64,000 bases of DNA from positions 333,076-397,075 of the forward strand of contig CAUYUJ010004335.1 in the NCBI GenBank assembly GCA_963575745.1, read 5' to 3'. The DNA comes from Prorocentrum cordatum (taxonomy: Eukaryota > Sar > Dinophyceae > Prorocentrales > Prorocentraceae). How positions within the stretch are numbered: position 1 is the stretch's first letter; the number at the start of each line of letters is the position of its first letter. Below the pieces are notes generated by a model. It did not search any database. It was not told where the DNA came from and worked only from the letters and a program-made list of their open reading frames with translations. The position numbers and the translations under genes were made by a program. Positions 35,301-46,734 of the stretch are shown in pieces.

Positions 35301-38300
35301 ACATGACACTCTGACACCTTGCGGGCCCCCCTCCATCCAGGCCCAGTGGGAGGGGGTAGGGGGAGGACCCCTCCCCTCCCCAAAGGGAAAGATGGGATTA
35401 GCAGAACGAGCTCCCTAGACCACTCACGCCAAGATGGCTGGTGGGATTTCCTATCGCTGTACTATTAAGTGTGGGCCACATCGACATCGCTGAGCGGGGT
35501 GTTGGTTGGGGAGGGGTGAAGAAAAGTATATGGAGGAGTGCCAGTGGAGCAATGCGAGGGAAACGACGAGGAACATGAAGGCGAGTGCGAGGATGACGTC
35601 GGGAATACTCCTGTGGTGTGGTGTGGTGAAGAGGCTGCGGCTTGCGACGCGGGGCCCTGAGGCCTGCGACGGTGCCTGAACCTGGATGTCGTGAACAGTC
35701 TAGTGATTGACGGCCTAGCACATAATGGAAATATGAAGGGGTGGCTCGCCACCTTCCTTCGCTCGGGGCTGGTGGCAAGCATCCTCGCGATTGTTCTCGT
35801 CGGTGAGTTCTTTGGTATGGCCGGCACCGACTGTGCGCTACCAGACGCGTCTCGTGTAGCATTCCATGGTTCACACAACCAGTGTCGGTTGCATTCGGTT
35901 GGGCCAGCTCATGAGGTTGGCTGTCGCGAGTGATGATGTGAGGCCGCAGTGCAGACTTAGTGGACGTGCTTGTGCTACACTCGTGCAAAGTGAAACGGGG
36001 AGTGGTCTTGCTCGATGGATGTTTTCAGTGAGGACCTCTGGAGCGCCAAGGAGGTGGCCTCAGCGAGTGAACATGCAGACGAGGAGGGTGACGAAATGGA
36101 TGCCGACAATGAGATCCTGAGGGCAAGGGCACGGAGGGCAATGGACGGAGGCACACAGGGCAACGACTCGGAGGGCAACGACACGGACGGCCGAGGTGGA
36201 TAGCGAATATAGACTCAGCGATGAGCACTTCGGTGGAGTGGCCGTCGCAGGGCGAGCTCGTCCTTCGGCCGAGTGGCGAATTGTACACCCGCGATCTGCA
36301 TTGCCTGTGTGGATTGGCCGTGGTTGGGTGCTGATTTGCGGATCAGTGCATCTTCGCAGCACGGTATGAGGCGCCACACAGCAGACGAGTCGCGTTTTTA
36401 GTGGTTGTGGCAACAGCGATATCACCTCGTACCACTACATCGCGTGCGATAGAGATACACCTTTCTCTGGCGTTGAGGCTGGCGATGCGAGTGATGCCAG
36501 CTGCGATCGCCTTGATTCACTTGGTATGCACTGCATTGCCGCGGCCACGAACTATTACTTGTCATTGCCCGTTGCCTCCGCAGAGCGTCACGGAAACAAT
36601 GATTTCGAGCTGGCCCATGGCGGCGCCGAAGAGCAAGACTTGAGGTGGCCTTCCCGTGGTGCGTAAGTTTCGGACTGGACGTGTCAGTGGACCCCCCTTT
36701 TCATTGTGCTCCAGTGCGCTCTCCTTCTACAGCTATGTTTCTAACACCCACCGCCACGCATTAGCGAGCAGACGGCCAGACGCGAGAGGCGTTGTCGAGA
36801 AGTCGGTGCGCCACCACCCGTCGGCATCCCGGTTCTGCGCGCGTCTGAGTGCATCCGAGGGGCTAGTTTTCCGCACCGCGCTTGCTTCAAACGTTCACCT
36901 TATCGGGAGTTTATGCGTGGGGGGTACGGGTGGTTCGTGGGGAGAGCGGCGGGGATGGGGATAATGGGGTAGGGGGAGGAGGGGAGAAGGATCGGGGGGA
37001 GGGGGGAGAAGGATCGGGGGGAGGGGGGAGGAGGTGAGGGGAGAGGGGACGGAAGCGGGGGATGGGCAAGTTGTGGTGGAGGGGTGACTAGGGGGTGAGG
37101 GGGAGTAGGAGAAGGATGTAGGGAGCGGGAGCGGGAACGGAAGGGGATGGGGGCACGCGCACCAAGCAAGTGCTTCGCAGCGGCTTGGTGCATCGAAGCC
37201 GTGACGCGCCGATGGTCTTACATGTCAAGGGTGACAGTGATATTGGCTGGGATGTTTATCCAAGAGCCAGTGTATTCGTTCACTGCTGAGGCTCTGGCCG
37301 AATCAGAAACAGCACTCGCAGCATATCGTATCGTCAGAACTCTGCCGTCAACAACTCGACTTAGACTCCATGAAAGAAGGGAATGGGAACGGCGAGGGGA
37401 ATGGGGAGGTGATGAGGTGAGGATGAGGCGCAGGCGAAGGCGACGGCGGAGGAGGAGGAGGAGGAGGAGGATGGAGGAGGAGGAGGAGGAGGAGAAGGAG
37501 AAGGAGGAGGCAGAGGACGATGAGCAGGTGGAGGCGAAGGTAGGCGGCTGATGGACATGCCGTAGATGTGTGTGTGTGGGGGGGGGAGGCCTTTGCTGTG
37601 GTCACACGCCGAGGCTGCACCGCGTGGCGATCGCTCCCAGGTTCGCCAAGGCCCCTCCCCCTGTCAGGCGGTTCCCCTCCCTGGTGCGCGCAAGGAGGAG
37701 AAACCGAATCAACCCAGTGTGCGTCAGTGATGCTGCAATGCGACCTCCCGTCTCAGGTGCCCTTGCCATGTCTACGAGCATTCTTCTTCAATGAGGGAAG
37801 CCCCCCCCCCACTCTTTCAACGATGAGGTCCCCGTGAGCCTGCTATTCAATCGAGAGCCCCGTTCCCAACAGGATGTTTATTTCGGCTCCTATACTTGAG
37901 CTTTGCCACGGGGCATTGTCGTAAGCCTTGGCAAGATGCCATTCACAATGAATGGAAGGGTGATGACAACCTTGCGGAAACGTTGCCTGCCGACCCCCAG
38001 TCCCCATTCTGACGGTGGTGTCGCGTCTCATGGGTATTGCCGCCGTTGGAAAGTATGCTGCATTATTGGTAAGGTCGGCTATAAGGACGAGGAGGCCTCG
38101 TGGGCCTCGTGCGAGAGGTCCATTTTGGAAAGGGGCCGCTACCCATCCGTGTAAGTATTGCGCATTGCGATAAGTCTAGTTATGAACTCTGCAATGCCAG
38201 GTGAGAGGGCCCAATTGAAATATGGAGCCATCATCCACCAATTTTAGTTATTAGAATATTCGAATGCGACTGTGCGCGGCGCTTAAGCGAGGGTCACAGG

Positions 38301-38500
38301 TTGAACACGGGCTATACGCCACTTGTCTAGCGGTTCGAGATGTTTGACACGAATGTACGCGACGATGAGGCGAGATTCACATGTTGAAAGGGGCCCGCCC
38401 TGCATCCATGTAGTTGTTGGCGATATTTAACTCCAGGGTCATGTGAGGGCATTGACATCAGCACGCCAGGCCCCCATCCATCCGTCTGGTGGTGCGACGA
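35301..38500 (+). other. Gene-poor region with scattered exon-like segments
   Basis: Open, non-repetitive segments flanked by splice-like signals include: 35661-35802 (GNMKGWLATFLRSGLVASIL then AIVLV, donor GTGAGT); about 36029-36150 after GTTTTCAG (EDLWSAKEVASASEHADEEG, acidic); about 36577-36662 after CCTCCGCAG (RHGNNDFELAHGGAEEQDL, donor GTAAGT); about 37172-37290 (VLHVKGDSDIGWDVYPRASV then FVHC and a stop); and about 38000-38067 (ILTVVSRLMGIAAVGKYAAL, donor GTAAGG). Phases between neighbours mostly disagree, so I do not assemble a gene. A G-rich GGGGAGGGGGG run fills 36940-37110 and a (GGA)n run 37436-37530. Confidence 0.3.
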
Positions 38501-38514
38501 GGAGGAGTTAGTTA

Positions 38515-38645
38515 CTCAGAACGGACGAGGGGGAGGAGAAGGAGGAGGGGGAGGAGGAAGACGAGGAGGAGGACGACGAGGACGAGGAGGAGGAGGAAGA
38601 GGAGGAGGAGGAGGAGGAGGAGGAGGACGAGGAGGATGGGAATGG
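38515..38645. repeat. (GGA)n microsatellite
   Basis: GGAGGAGGA with GAC interruptions. Confidence 0.9.
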
Positions 38646-39060
38646 CGCCCTCTGGCTTGCGCCCCCCCGTACGTGGATTCCATAATTCCATTTGCATAGA
38701 TTCGTCTCCCGTTCCGTCTTGTCGTACCCCCATTTGCCCGTCATTATTATTGTCCTCTCGTTTCCCCCCTCCGTCTCCTTTCCTCATTCTTCCCCCGACC
38801 CACGACACCATTCCCCCCATATCTCAAGTTTCCCCATGCCTGCCTTCTCCTCCTCCCCCTACACTCCCGTCCCCCTCACCACCCTTCGCGCTTACCCTCT
38901 CCCTTCTCCGCTGCTGCCTTCACCCCTTTTGTCCACTTTGCCCCGCAACTCCCCCCACTAGCTCCCCCGACTCTCCTCCTCCTCGTTTCCCCTTTCTGCC
39001 CCCCCCCCCCCCCCCTTATAGGGTGTCCGTGGCAGTTGTCTGTAACAGACCCCCTCTCAG
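38646..39060 (+). other. Probable intron or upstream DNA, pyrimidine-rich, ending in a 3' splice site
   Basis: C/T-rich sequence with a C17-like run at about 38999-39015. It ends CAGACCCCCTCTCAG at 39060, directly before the SAP-domain exon. Confidence 0.5.
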
Positions 39061-40623
39061 GAGGAGGCGCTCGCCGACGCGCGGGACGTCGAGGAGGTCG
39101 TCGCCCGCATGGGGATGGAGGGGCTGAGGGCCGCGGCGATCGAGCGGGGGCTCAGCACCGCGGGCACGAGGGGCGAGGTGGCCGCGCGGCTCGCCGTGGC
39201 CCTGCGGGAGGAGCTCGACGCGGACGGGGCAGCCGAGGAGGAGGAGGAGCCCGAGGACGACCTCGAGGAGCTCGTCGCCGCCATGAACCTGGCGGAGCTG
39301 CGGAAGGCGCTCGCGGAGCGGGGGCTCAGCGCGGAGGGCAGGCGGGCACAGCTCGCGGAGCGGCTGCTGGCCGCCCTGGCGGAGGCGCAGGGGGAGTCCG
39401 CCGAGGAGCTCGTGGAGGCGATGAGCGCGGCGCAGATGCGCTCTGCGCTGGCGGCGCGCGGCCTGGGTACCTCGGGCCGGCGGGCCGAGCTCGCCGCACG
39501 TCTGCTGGAGGCCATGGCGGAGGACGAGGAGGGCGAGGAGTCGGAGGCGGACGGCGCTGCCGAGGAGGAGGAGGAGGACGCAGAAGGCCCAGGGGCCTCC
39601 AAGAAGGAGAAGAAGAGGCTCAAGGAGCAGAGGAAGAGGGAGAAGGAGCAGAAGGCGCAGGCCGCCGCGAGAGCCCTGGAGGAGAAGAAGCTGCGGGAGA
39701 GCGAGAGGCGAAAGGAGAGGAGGAGGTGCGCGAAGCAGGGCGAGCCGCAGGAGGATCTCGAGAGGGAGCGACCGCCCGAGGGGAGCCGAGGCAGGAAGGC
39801 GAAGCAGAAGAACAAGAAGGAGACGGAGGGCTGCGAGCCCGACCGCAAGGAGGCCGAGGCGGGCGATGACGCCGCAGCGACGCTGAGGACGGAGGGCGGA
39901 AGGGCCGCCGAGGAAGTCGTTGGTGAGGGCGACCGTCGGGTCGGGACAGCCGAGGAAGTCGCTGGCGAGGACGACGTCGCGACCGTCGGGTCGGCGGCAA
40001 CACCAGACGCCGCCGCGGCGCCGCAGGGCTCGGAGATCTATGTCTGGGCCGACCCGTTGCCCGCAGACGCCGCGGCGGCCTTGGCGGAGATGGGTGTGGC
40101 GCCCGGCGCGCGGGTCACCGATGTGGAGCTGGCCGGGGTCGTCGCAGAGGGAGGACCCGATGTCGCCGTGGCTTGTGGCCTCATCATGACGCTCTCCGAG
40201 GCCGTCCGGAGGAAGAAGCAGCTCCGCGACGCAGAAGTCGGCGGTGCTGGCCTCCGAGCCGACGGGGGCTACGCGTGGGGAGACCCGCTGCCAGCAGACA
40301 GCGCGGAAGCCTTAGCTGCGATGGGCGTTGTGGCTGGCGCTCGAGTGAGCGAGGTGGAGCTGCAGGGCATCCTTGCCGAGGGCGGCCCCGGAGCCGCCAT
40401 CGCCTGCGGTCTGATCAGACCCGTCTGGGACGACGGCCAGCGCGGCGAGGGCTGCAGAGAAAATTTAGGGGGGTTGTGGTTTCTCCTGGTTTCTGTGAAG
40501 CCGCCGCCACCAGGAAATCCTAGTGCTTTGCTTCGTGCCGTGTGTGCCGTACTTGCGAACATGCGCGCGCACGAGCGATGGACCTCACGCAGGGCCGGCG
40601 GCGTCCGGTCGTCCTGTTGCTGA
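39061..40623 (+). CDS. Host gene exon: three SAP-type repeats and a duplicated C-terminal module
   Basis: Open from the splice-like CTCTCAG| junction to TGA at 40621-40623 (521 codons; the first ATG is at 39109 but the first SAP helix starts before it). Three tandem SAP-like motifs: MEGLRAAAIERGLSTAGTRG, then NLAELRKALAERGLSAEGRR, then SAAQMRSALAARGLGTSGRR, each followed by a hydrophobic x-A-x-R-L-L helix. SAP motifs bind DNA or RNA in chromatin and RNA-processing proteins. An acidic linker and a Lys/Glu/Arg-rich coiled-coil-like region (KKEKKRLKEQRKREKEQKAQ) follow. Two copies of a module of about 55 residues come next (YVWADPLPADAAAALAEMGV and YAWGDPLPADSAEALAAMGV, each leading to A-R-V-x-(D/E)-V-E-L and A-E-G-G-P). 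The last 60 residues look non-coding, so the true end may be a splice site near 40440. Likely nuclear; function inferred. Confidence 0.7.
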   Translation, partial: EEALADARDVEEVVARMGMEGLRAAAIERGLSTAGTRGEVAARLAVALREELDADGAAEEEEEPEDDLEELVAAMNLAELRKALAERGLSAEGRRAQLAERLLAALAEAQGESAEELVEAMSAAQMRSALAARGLGTSGRRAELAARLLEAMAEDEEGEESEADGAAEEEEEDAEGPGASKKEKKRLKEQRKREKEQKAQAAARALEEKKLRESERRKERRRCAKQGEPQEDLERERPPEGSRGRKAKQKNKKETEGCEPDRKEAEAGDDAAATLRTEGGRAAEEVVGEGDRRVGTAEEVAGEDDVATVGSAATPDAAAAPQGSEIYVWADPLPADAAAALAEMGVAPGARVTDVELAGVVAEGGPDVAVACGLIMTLSEAVRRKKQLRDAEVGGAGLRADGGYAWGDPLPADSAEALAAMGVVAGARVSEVELQGILAEGGPGAAIACGLIRPVWDDGQRGEGCRENLGGLWFLLVSVKPPPPGNPSALLRAVCAVLANMRAHERWTSRRAGGVRSSCC

Positions 40624-40770
40624 TTTTTCTGGCGCATGGCGTGATATCGTGGTATCACGGTGTTTTGGTATCGCGTCTTCTTCATGCCCTTATGTCTTAG
40701 CTGAATTCAGATGAGTCGTGAATCACAAGGCGTAGGCCGTGACCCAAACATGGCAACACAATCGTGAGAA
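40624..40770. other. Short gene-free stretch
   Basis: AT-richer sequence after the SAP exon, possibly 3' UTR or intron; no signal identified. Confidence 0.4.
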
Positions 40771-41625
40771 CCCTTCAGAGCAGCGGCGAACAAACACGTC
40801 TAAGGAGTTGTTCAATAGGAGCAGGAACAGTTCGGAACAGGATCAGCCAAGTCAGGACGCATCCACGGCACCCCAGTGCAACAGGAGCAGCCGGGAACTG
40901 CCAGGAGCAGCTGGGAGCAACAGCGGAAACAGAAAAATTCACGGCGGCCAGGCGAAGCAGAAACCACAAGGAACAGCCAGGAACACAAGTGCATCAGGAG
41001 TAGCTCGGAGCTGCCGAACGGAGCAAATGTTTGGCCGCCAGGCGCGAGGGGGACAGCCAGGAATAGCCGAACCAAGCATATATCCTGCAGGTAGGTGCAA
41101 TGGCGCCGATGGCGCAGCCAGGAACAGTCGAAATATGCAAGTCCTCTACAGCGAGACGCGACAAGAACTGCTGAGAACAGCCGAGCCAAGCGGATTCCCA
41201 CAACTCAGGCGCATGAGGAACAGCCAGGAAAACAATCCTCAGCAGCTCGGCGCAACAGGGACAGCCCGGAACAGCCCAGCCACGCAACTTTCCAACAGTC
41301 AAGCATGTGAGGAAAAGCCGTGAAAACCTGAACAAAGAGTCCCAACAGCCAGGGGCAATCTCTCAAGATCCTACGAACCACTCAGCGCAAGAATTGTCGT
41401 CGAAACGCGAACGGCAGGGGGAATTATCTAAAGCATGAGTAACAGTCAGTGCTCGCACTGGCCGTTGAGCCCAGCAGGAATTGCCGAGAACGCTGGAACG
41501 TGCTGGAACACCCGAACCAACAAAATCACCGATGCCAGGGGCAACGAGCAGCGAGCAAGAAAATCACCGGCAGCGAGGCAACAGGAATTGCCTGGCACAG
41601 CCAGGGGCAGTCCTTGTTTTCAATC
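40771..41625. repeat. Degenerate CAGCCAGGAACAG repeat region
   Basis: GGAACAGCCAGGAACAC-like segments recur every 40-70 bp (about 40895, 40970, 41050, 41110, 41215, 41255, 41590). The 194-codon Gln/Asn/Ser-rich frame across it follows from the repeat. Confidence 0.6.
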
Positions 41626-41639
41626 CCCACCCCCTGACG

Positions 41640-42200
41640 CAACCCACTTTGGCCCCACGGGGTCTGGGAGCCCTTTGGGCTTTTTGGGGGATCATTCGGC
41701 CTTAAGAGGCCTGCAAGATGAGTCCAGCACAGCCCGAAGAGACCGCAAGATGCCTTAAGAGAGGTTCCACGATGCCCCGAGAAATGGCCCAGGTAGCAAC
41801 AACATCAGCAAGTTTTGTAGTACTTTAAACTCTTTCTAGATTATCAGGATCCTCTCCTTCAGATGGTTTCGGGAGCGCTTCAGAGGACCCCAAGATGGCG
41901 CAACACCGTACAATACGTCGGGCCCAGAGAACCCCAATATGGCCCCAACGCCTCCAGAGCGGCCCAAGACCGCCCAACATAGGCCCAAGACGGCCCAAGA
42001 AAGCGCCAAGAATTAGGTCTAAGAGGCACCCCGAAGAGTCCCCAGGCGGCGACGACGGCCAAGATGCGACCCCAGGACGCTCCCGAGAGGCTCCCCCAAG
42101 CCCTGGAAGGCTCCCAAGAGGCCCCCCAAACGGCCCAAGGTCGGCCCAACATAGTTCTCAGGCAGTCCGAGAATGTCCGCCAGAGCGCCCGAAAAGTCCA
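41640..42200 (-). repeat. CTTGGG-type satellite array, reverse orientation (copy 6)
   Basis: CCCAAGAGGCCCC and GGCCCAAGACCGCCC units interrupted by less repetitive DNA at 41760-41880. Confidence 0.75.
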
Positions 42201-42365
42201 ACACACTCCACGAGATCCATCGGATCTACCCCGCACCGAAATTTCGCCCTCCGTGGTCCGCGGGCGGCTGATTGCTGTGGCGTGCCCGCTCGCTCCCTTC
42301 TCCTTTTCTCCTATTCTCGGCAGCGAGCCCAGGGGGGAAGGCAGAGAGGGGCGGGCAGAAGGCCT

Positions 42366-42475
42366 CTGACCTTCTGAGAAGCGTTCTAAGCCTTCTCCAG
42401 AGACGCATAGTGCCTCCCAAAAGGCCAGGGGGCTTCTGAGAAGCCCCATCGCCTTCTGAGAAGGCCTGGCCCCCA
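42366..42475. repeat. CCTTCTGAGAAGG palindromes
   Basis: Short perfect palindromes recur: CTTCTGAGAAG near 42370, GGCTTCTGAGAAGCC near 42430, and GCCTTCTGAGAAGGC near 42450. Confidence 0.7.
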
Positions 42476-42489
42476 CTCACTTCCCCCTT

Positions 42490-42700
42490 GGCGCGCATCC
42501 GAACCTTCCCTCAATGCTGCCGCTTTCCTCCTCCGTCTCCTTCTTCACTCCCTCCTCCAGCCTCCCTTGTTCGTCCTGCCTCCCCCCTTCCTCCTTCCTC
42601 CAACTTCCCTTCTCCCTCGTCCCTTCTGCCCGCCCCTTCCTTATCCCTCCTCCCTCCTCCCTCGTTTCTCATGTGACCTTCCCCATATCCCCTCTTTCGG
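42490..42700. repeat. Pyrimidine-rich CCTCCCT tract
   Basis: Imperfect CTCC repeats; the frames here are artefacts. Confidence 0.75.
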
Positions 42701-43020
42701 TATTCTCCTCGGCCTGGGTCAGAGCACCGACCTCGAGAGTACACGGAATCAATGTAAAAAAAAGACAGGAGGATGAGGAGAGCACCCACTTTGAGCAGTT
42801 GCATTTAACGCCCGTTTAGTGCAGCTGGAAATCTTGGCGTCCAGTAAGGAGTCCCGCGGGCGAGTCTGGCCAGGCATGTCTAAAATCAGATGCGGTCGAG
42901 CTCGTTTCTCTTCATGGCGCCTGCGAGGCCGGCCGGGAATGTTTACAAGCAGATGTGTTCGAATTATCCAATATTCGGATGCAGCGATATGTGCGAATAG
43001 CCCAGGCGGGGCACTACATT
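42701..43020. other. Gene-free stretch
   Basis: Flank of the inverted-repeat element; nothing recognised. Confidence 0.5.
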
Positions 43021-43023
43021 CGA

Positions 43024-43754
43024 CTACACGTAAGAGTGACCCTTCGCCGGAGTGACCTTTGGGGCCAGCCCAAAGGGTGTCGGGTAATTTTTCTTGTGAT
43101 GAGCTTGACCTCGTGTCGGCACCCGCATCGCGCGATTACGCTCGCATCTGAGCGCGCCACGTTTGGGCCCACCCCTTGCAATCGACAGCAGCAACGCATA
43201 CGCGTCGCACCCTACAGCTTGCATGTTGCCCGAGGGGGAGCCGGTCGACCAGACGGCGCTTTTTCCAGCCCAGGACCAGTCCCGAATCCCAGCTCAGATC
43301 CCAGAAGGTCTGGCTTGATGTTTTGTGATATCCTTGGATATCTTTGAATATCTCCGAATACCTTTGAATATGTTTAAATATGTTTTTCGAACCAATGAAG
43401 ATCTGTATTGTTATAAGTTGCCCAAAGATATTCAAACATATTCCAGGCTCTCGGATGAGGCCGGTTTTGGCCATGACGCCGGGCCTGGTCAGACTTCATC
43501 GCGATGCAGCTTGGCAGTGGCCCCCGGCTGCGTCTGCTTTCGCAGAGCCCTCGGAATGCCATTCGGGGCGCTCGAATTCAATCGGACAAATTCCGCGCTT
43601 GCCCGCTGGCTCGAAAAAATTGTCGATTGGCGCCCCGCCGATCGTCGATGCGGCGAGGCAACGCGGGCTTGCGCGATTGCGTTGGGCCCCCCACGGGCGC
43701 CCCTGAAACCGCGCACCAAAGGTCATTTTAGCTTAGGGTCACTCTTACGTGTAG
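43024..43754. mobile_element. MITE-like element with 39-bp terminal inverted repeats
   Basis: The left end (43024-43062) and the reverse complement of the right end (43716-43754) share CTACACGTAAGAGTGACCCT exactly and then TGACCTTTGG, with about eight differences between. The 731-bp element has no open frame with recognisable transposase motifs. Its centre (about 43310-43450) is AT-rich with repeated GATATCTTTGAATAT-like units. The flanks (ACATTCGA and CCGTCTAC) show no evident target-site duplication. The ends match those of the smaller 5033-5275 element. Confidence 0.7.
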
Positions 43755-44305
43755 CCGTCTACACTTATTCGCCAGGGGGCCTCACCGAAGACATACCTGT
43801 CGAAATTGCTCATGCGATTCTTGTAGCGGCAAGTGGGCACATAGTCTTCCTGCCGATTCTGAACAGTGGGATAATCACATTTCAAAAAGCTAGAAAATGG
43901 AAGCGGGAGAAGACAGAAGAGGAGGCGAATAATAGGAAATAACAAACCGCGGATAACGAACCTATGGCCAAACTTAACAACAACATCAGTTGTGGTTCAC
44001 GGCCTCCGCGGCCGATCGTGCCATGGTTTTTTCAAGCAAACCGTGCCACCGACCCGTGCGTGCCAGTCGAGATAGATTGCGCCCGACGGGAAGAATTCCG
44101 TTAACGTCGGAACGTATCGACCTCGCACCCCGTGCGGTTGCACAAGCCGGATTCCAAGGTGATGTAGTAAGTATAATTCCGACGGTCGGACCCCAAATGG
44201 TAATTCCCCATATCCTAAGATGATATTTTTGTTTTTATTTGGACGGCGCCGACTCCAACCAGAACCAGAACCCCTCCTCTCCTCCCTCCTCCTCCTTCCT
44301 CTCTT
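43755..44305. other. Gene-free stretch
   Basis: Unremarkable sequence. Frames are short and overlap on both strands. A GATGATATTTTTGTTTTTAT segment at 44219 begins a T-rich run. Confidence 0.5.
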
Positions 44306-44309
44306 CTTC

Positions 44310-44665
44310 CTCAAGCTCACTCATGAACAGAGCTACCCCTACTCATATTCATTTGTACTCACATCTAGTCATACTCAGACTTACTCATACTCAGACTTTC
44401 TCATGATCATATTCATGTATACTCAGACCAAATCATACTCAGACTTACTCGTGCTCAGGTTCGCTATCCTAAGATGGGGTTATTGTTATTACTTGGACGC
44501 CTCCTACTCCTCCTCCTCCTTCCTCTTCTCGTCCCCTCCTCTTCTCGTATCCTCCTACTCGGACTCACTCATACTCAGACTTACTCATACCCAGACGTAC
44601 TCATACACAGACTTCCTCATTCACAGACTTACTCATACTCAGACTTACTCATACCATGTGACGCC
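44310..44665. repeat. TCATACTCAGACTTAC tandem repeat
   Basis: About 15 imperfect 12-16-bp units (ACTCATACTCAGACTT), interrupted at 44465-44560 by CTCCTCCTCC sequence. Confidence 0.85.
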
Positions 44666-44739
44666 CCTCACGGGGGCAGAAACCAATCGGACCAAGTGTA
44701 TTTGCTGGGGCGTCACGCTGTCACCCTGCTCATCCTTTC

Positions 44740-44855
44740 CTCATCATGTTCGTCCTCCTCCTCATCCTTCTCCTCGTCCTCCTCCTCCTCCTCCTTTTCC
44801 TTGTCCTCCTCCTCCTCCTCCTCCTCCACGTCCTCCTCCTCCTCCGCCTCCCCCT
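44740..44855. repeat. (CCT)n microsatellite
   Basis: CCTCCTCCT run with TTCC interruptions. Confidence 0.9.
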
Positions 44856-44874
44856 CCCTACCTCGGGCGTGATG

Positions 44875-45220
44875 GACCATGGGACCTCATGGAGCCTCCT
44901 GGTAATCCCGGGGGCCTCCTGGGATAGCAACCTCTGGGGATTTCCTGCGGCCTCATGAAACCTCCTGGGCTCTCCTAGGGTATCCTCAGCCCTCCAGGGG
45001 CGTCCGCAGCGTTCTGGAACTTTCGGGTCGTTCAGGATACGCCCGGAGCGTGATGGGACCTCCTGGGGCCTTGTGGGACCTCGCGGGGCATCCTGGGACC
45101 TCCTGGAGCGTCCTGGAGCCTACTTAGGATTCCCACGGCCTCCGGGGACGTCCTGAAGCCTCCTGGAGCTTCCTGATGCCTCCTGAGACCTCCTGGGGCC
45201 TCTTGGCGGCTCTCTAAGAA
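44875..45220. repeat. CCTCCTGGGG repeat array
   Basis: Units of 9-11 bp (GGGACCTCCTGGGGCCT, GAGCGTCCTGG), distinct from but similar in style to the CTTGGG family. Confidence 0.8.
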
Positions 45221-45489
45221 GCCACGCGCGGGGCCTCAAAATTGGCGACAGTTTCAAGGATGGGAGCCTTCCCATTGAGAAAGAGGGCGCGGTGGACGTT
45301 GAAAAATGACGACAGTTACACACTTGAGGCCCAAAACCGTGCCTGGCAAACACCCCCGCCATTCCCGGTCCTGCATAGTACGGTGCGATTTGCCCCCTCC
45401 CCGCTGTCCCGCCGGTCCCCGGGAGGGCTAGTTTTTTTGTTTTCGTTGGTAAGAAACACTTCCCCCCCCCCTCTCGGCGGTGACGGAGG

Positions 45490-45665
45490 GCAGGCGGCGG
45501 GGGAGAGCGGGTTGGCAGGGTGGCTGGTTGGGCACGGAGAGCAGGCGGAGGGGATCGGTTGGTTGGCGGGATGACGGGGTGGGCGGCTGGGCTGGTTGGC
45601 TGACGGGTTGGCTAGGTGGCGGGGTGGCTGGGTGGGCTGGCTGGCTGGTTGGACGGGCAATTGGT
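45490..45665. repeat. GGCTGGTTGG minisatellite
   Basis: Imperfect GGTTGGCGGG and GGGTGGCTGG units. Confidence 0.8.
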
Positions 45666-45754
45666 TTCGACCCAGACGTCCTCGTACACATTTATTCATA
45701 TTCAGACCTACGCATACTCAGACCTTCTCTTAGCCTGACTTATTCAACACACAT

Positions 45755-46450
45755 CAGATTTGGAGGATGTCTCAGGCGGGGCGCTGGTTTCAGCACCCCT
45801 AAGGGGAGCCGCCAGGGGTGTTTGCACTGGCCCGTTCGCGGCCATCTCGTGGGGATGTCTCAAGCGACTTGCTTGTTTTCATGCTCAACATCCTTCGCTT
45901 GGAGAGCAGATTGTGAGGATGTATGGGGTGGGGCGCTGGTTTCAGCACCCCCAGGGGGAGCCGCCAGGGGTGTTTTCATTGGCCCGTTCGCGGCCATTTT
46001 GTGGGGATGTCTCAGGCGGTCTGCTCGTTGTCATGCTCAACATCTTCTGCTTTCAGAGCAGATTGTGAGGATGTCTGAGGCGGGGCGCTGGTTTCAGCAC
46101 CCCTAAGGGGAGCCGCCAGGGGTGTTTGCACGGGCCGTTCGTGGCCATTTTGTGGGGATGTCTCAGGAGGTTTGCTTGTTGTTATGCTCAACACCCTTGG
46201 TCTACATAGGAGGTTTTGAGGATGTCTCAGGCGGGGCGCTGGTTCCAGCACCCTTCAGGGGAGCCGCCAGGGGTGTTTTCACGGGCCCGTTCGCGGCCAG
46301 ATTGTCGGGATGTTTCAGGCGGTTTGCTTGTTTTCATGCTCAACATCCTTTGCTTTCAGAGCTCTGAGGATGTCTGAGGCGGGGCGCTGGCTTCAGCACC
46401 CCTAAGGGGAGCCGCCACGAGTGTTTTCACGGGCCCGTTCGCGGCCAGTT
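45755..46450. repeat. ~152-bp tandem repeat, five units
   Basis: GGGCGCTGG landmarks fall at about 45781, 45933, 46085, 46237 and 46384 (spacings 152, 152, 152, 147). Each unit has GAGCCGCCAGGGGTGTTT, CCCGTTCGCGGCC and a CATGCTCAACA(T/C)CCTT segment. No gene inferred. Confidence 0.92.
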
Positions 46451-46734
46451 TGAAGAGGAGGAATGAATGGGATGCTCATATTCAATCATACTCAAAGCTC
46501 ACTCTGACTCCTACTCATTCACCCGCATTAGGATTCACTCGTCTTCGTCGGCCCTGTCGCACACGTGGACGCGCTATTATAGTCAAGCGCTCACGAACAG
46601 ACGTTCACTATGGCATGACATAACACATGAGATGCACATATGGGGGGGGCTCCACGCAGTGAGTAATCTATGTTGTTTGCCCCTCGTTTTTTCTGCTTCG
46701 CTTTGGCGGAGGCCCTCCTCCCGCCCTCTGTTGC

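Noticed and set aside
40739-41323. 194-codon Gln/Asn/Ser-rich frame
   Set aside because: It spans the CAGCCAGGAACAG repeat region and its composition follows from the repeat.
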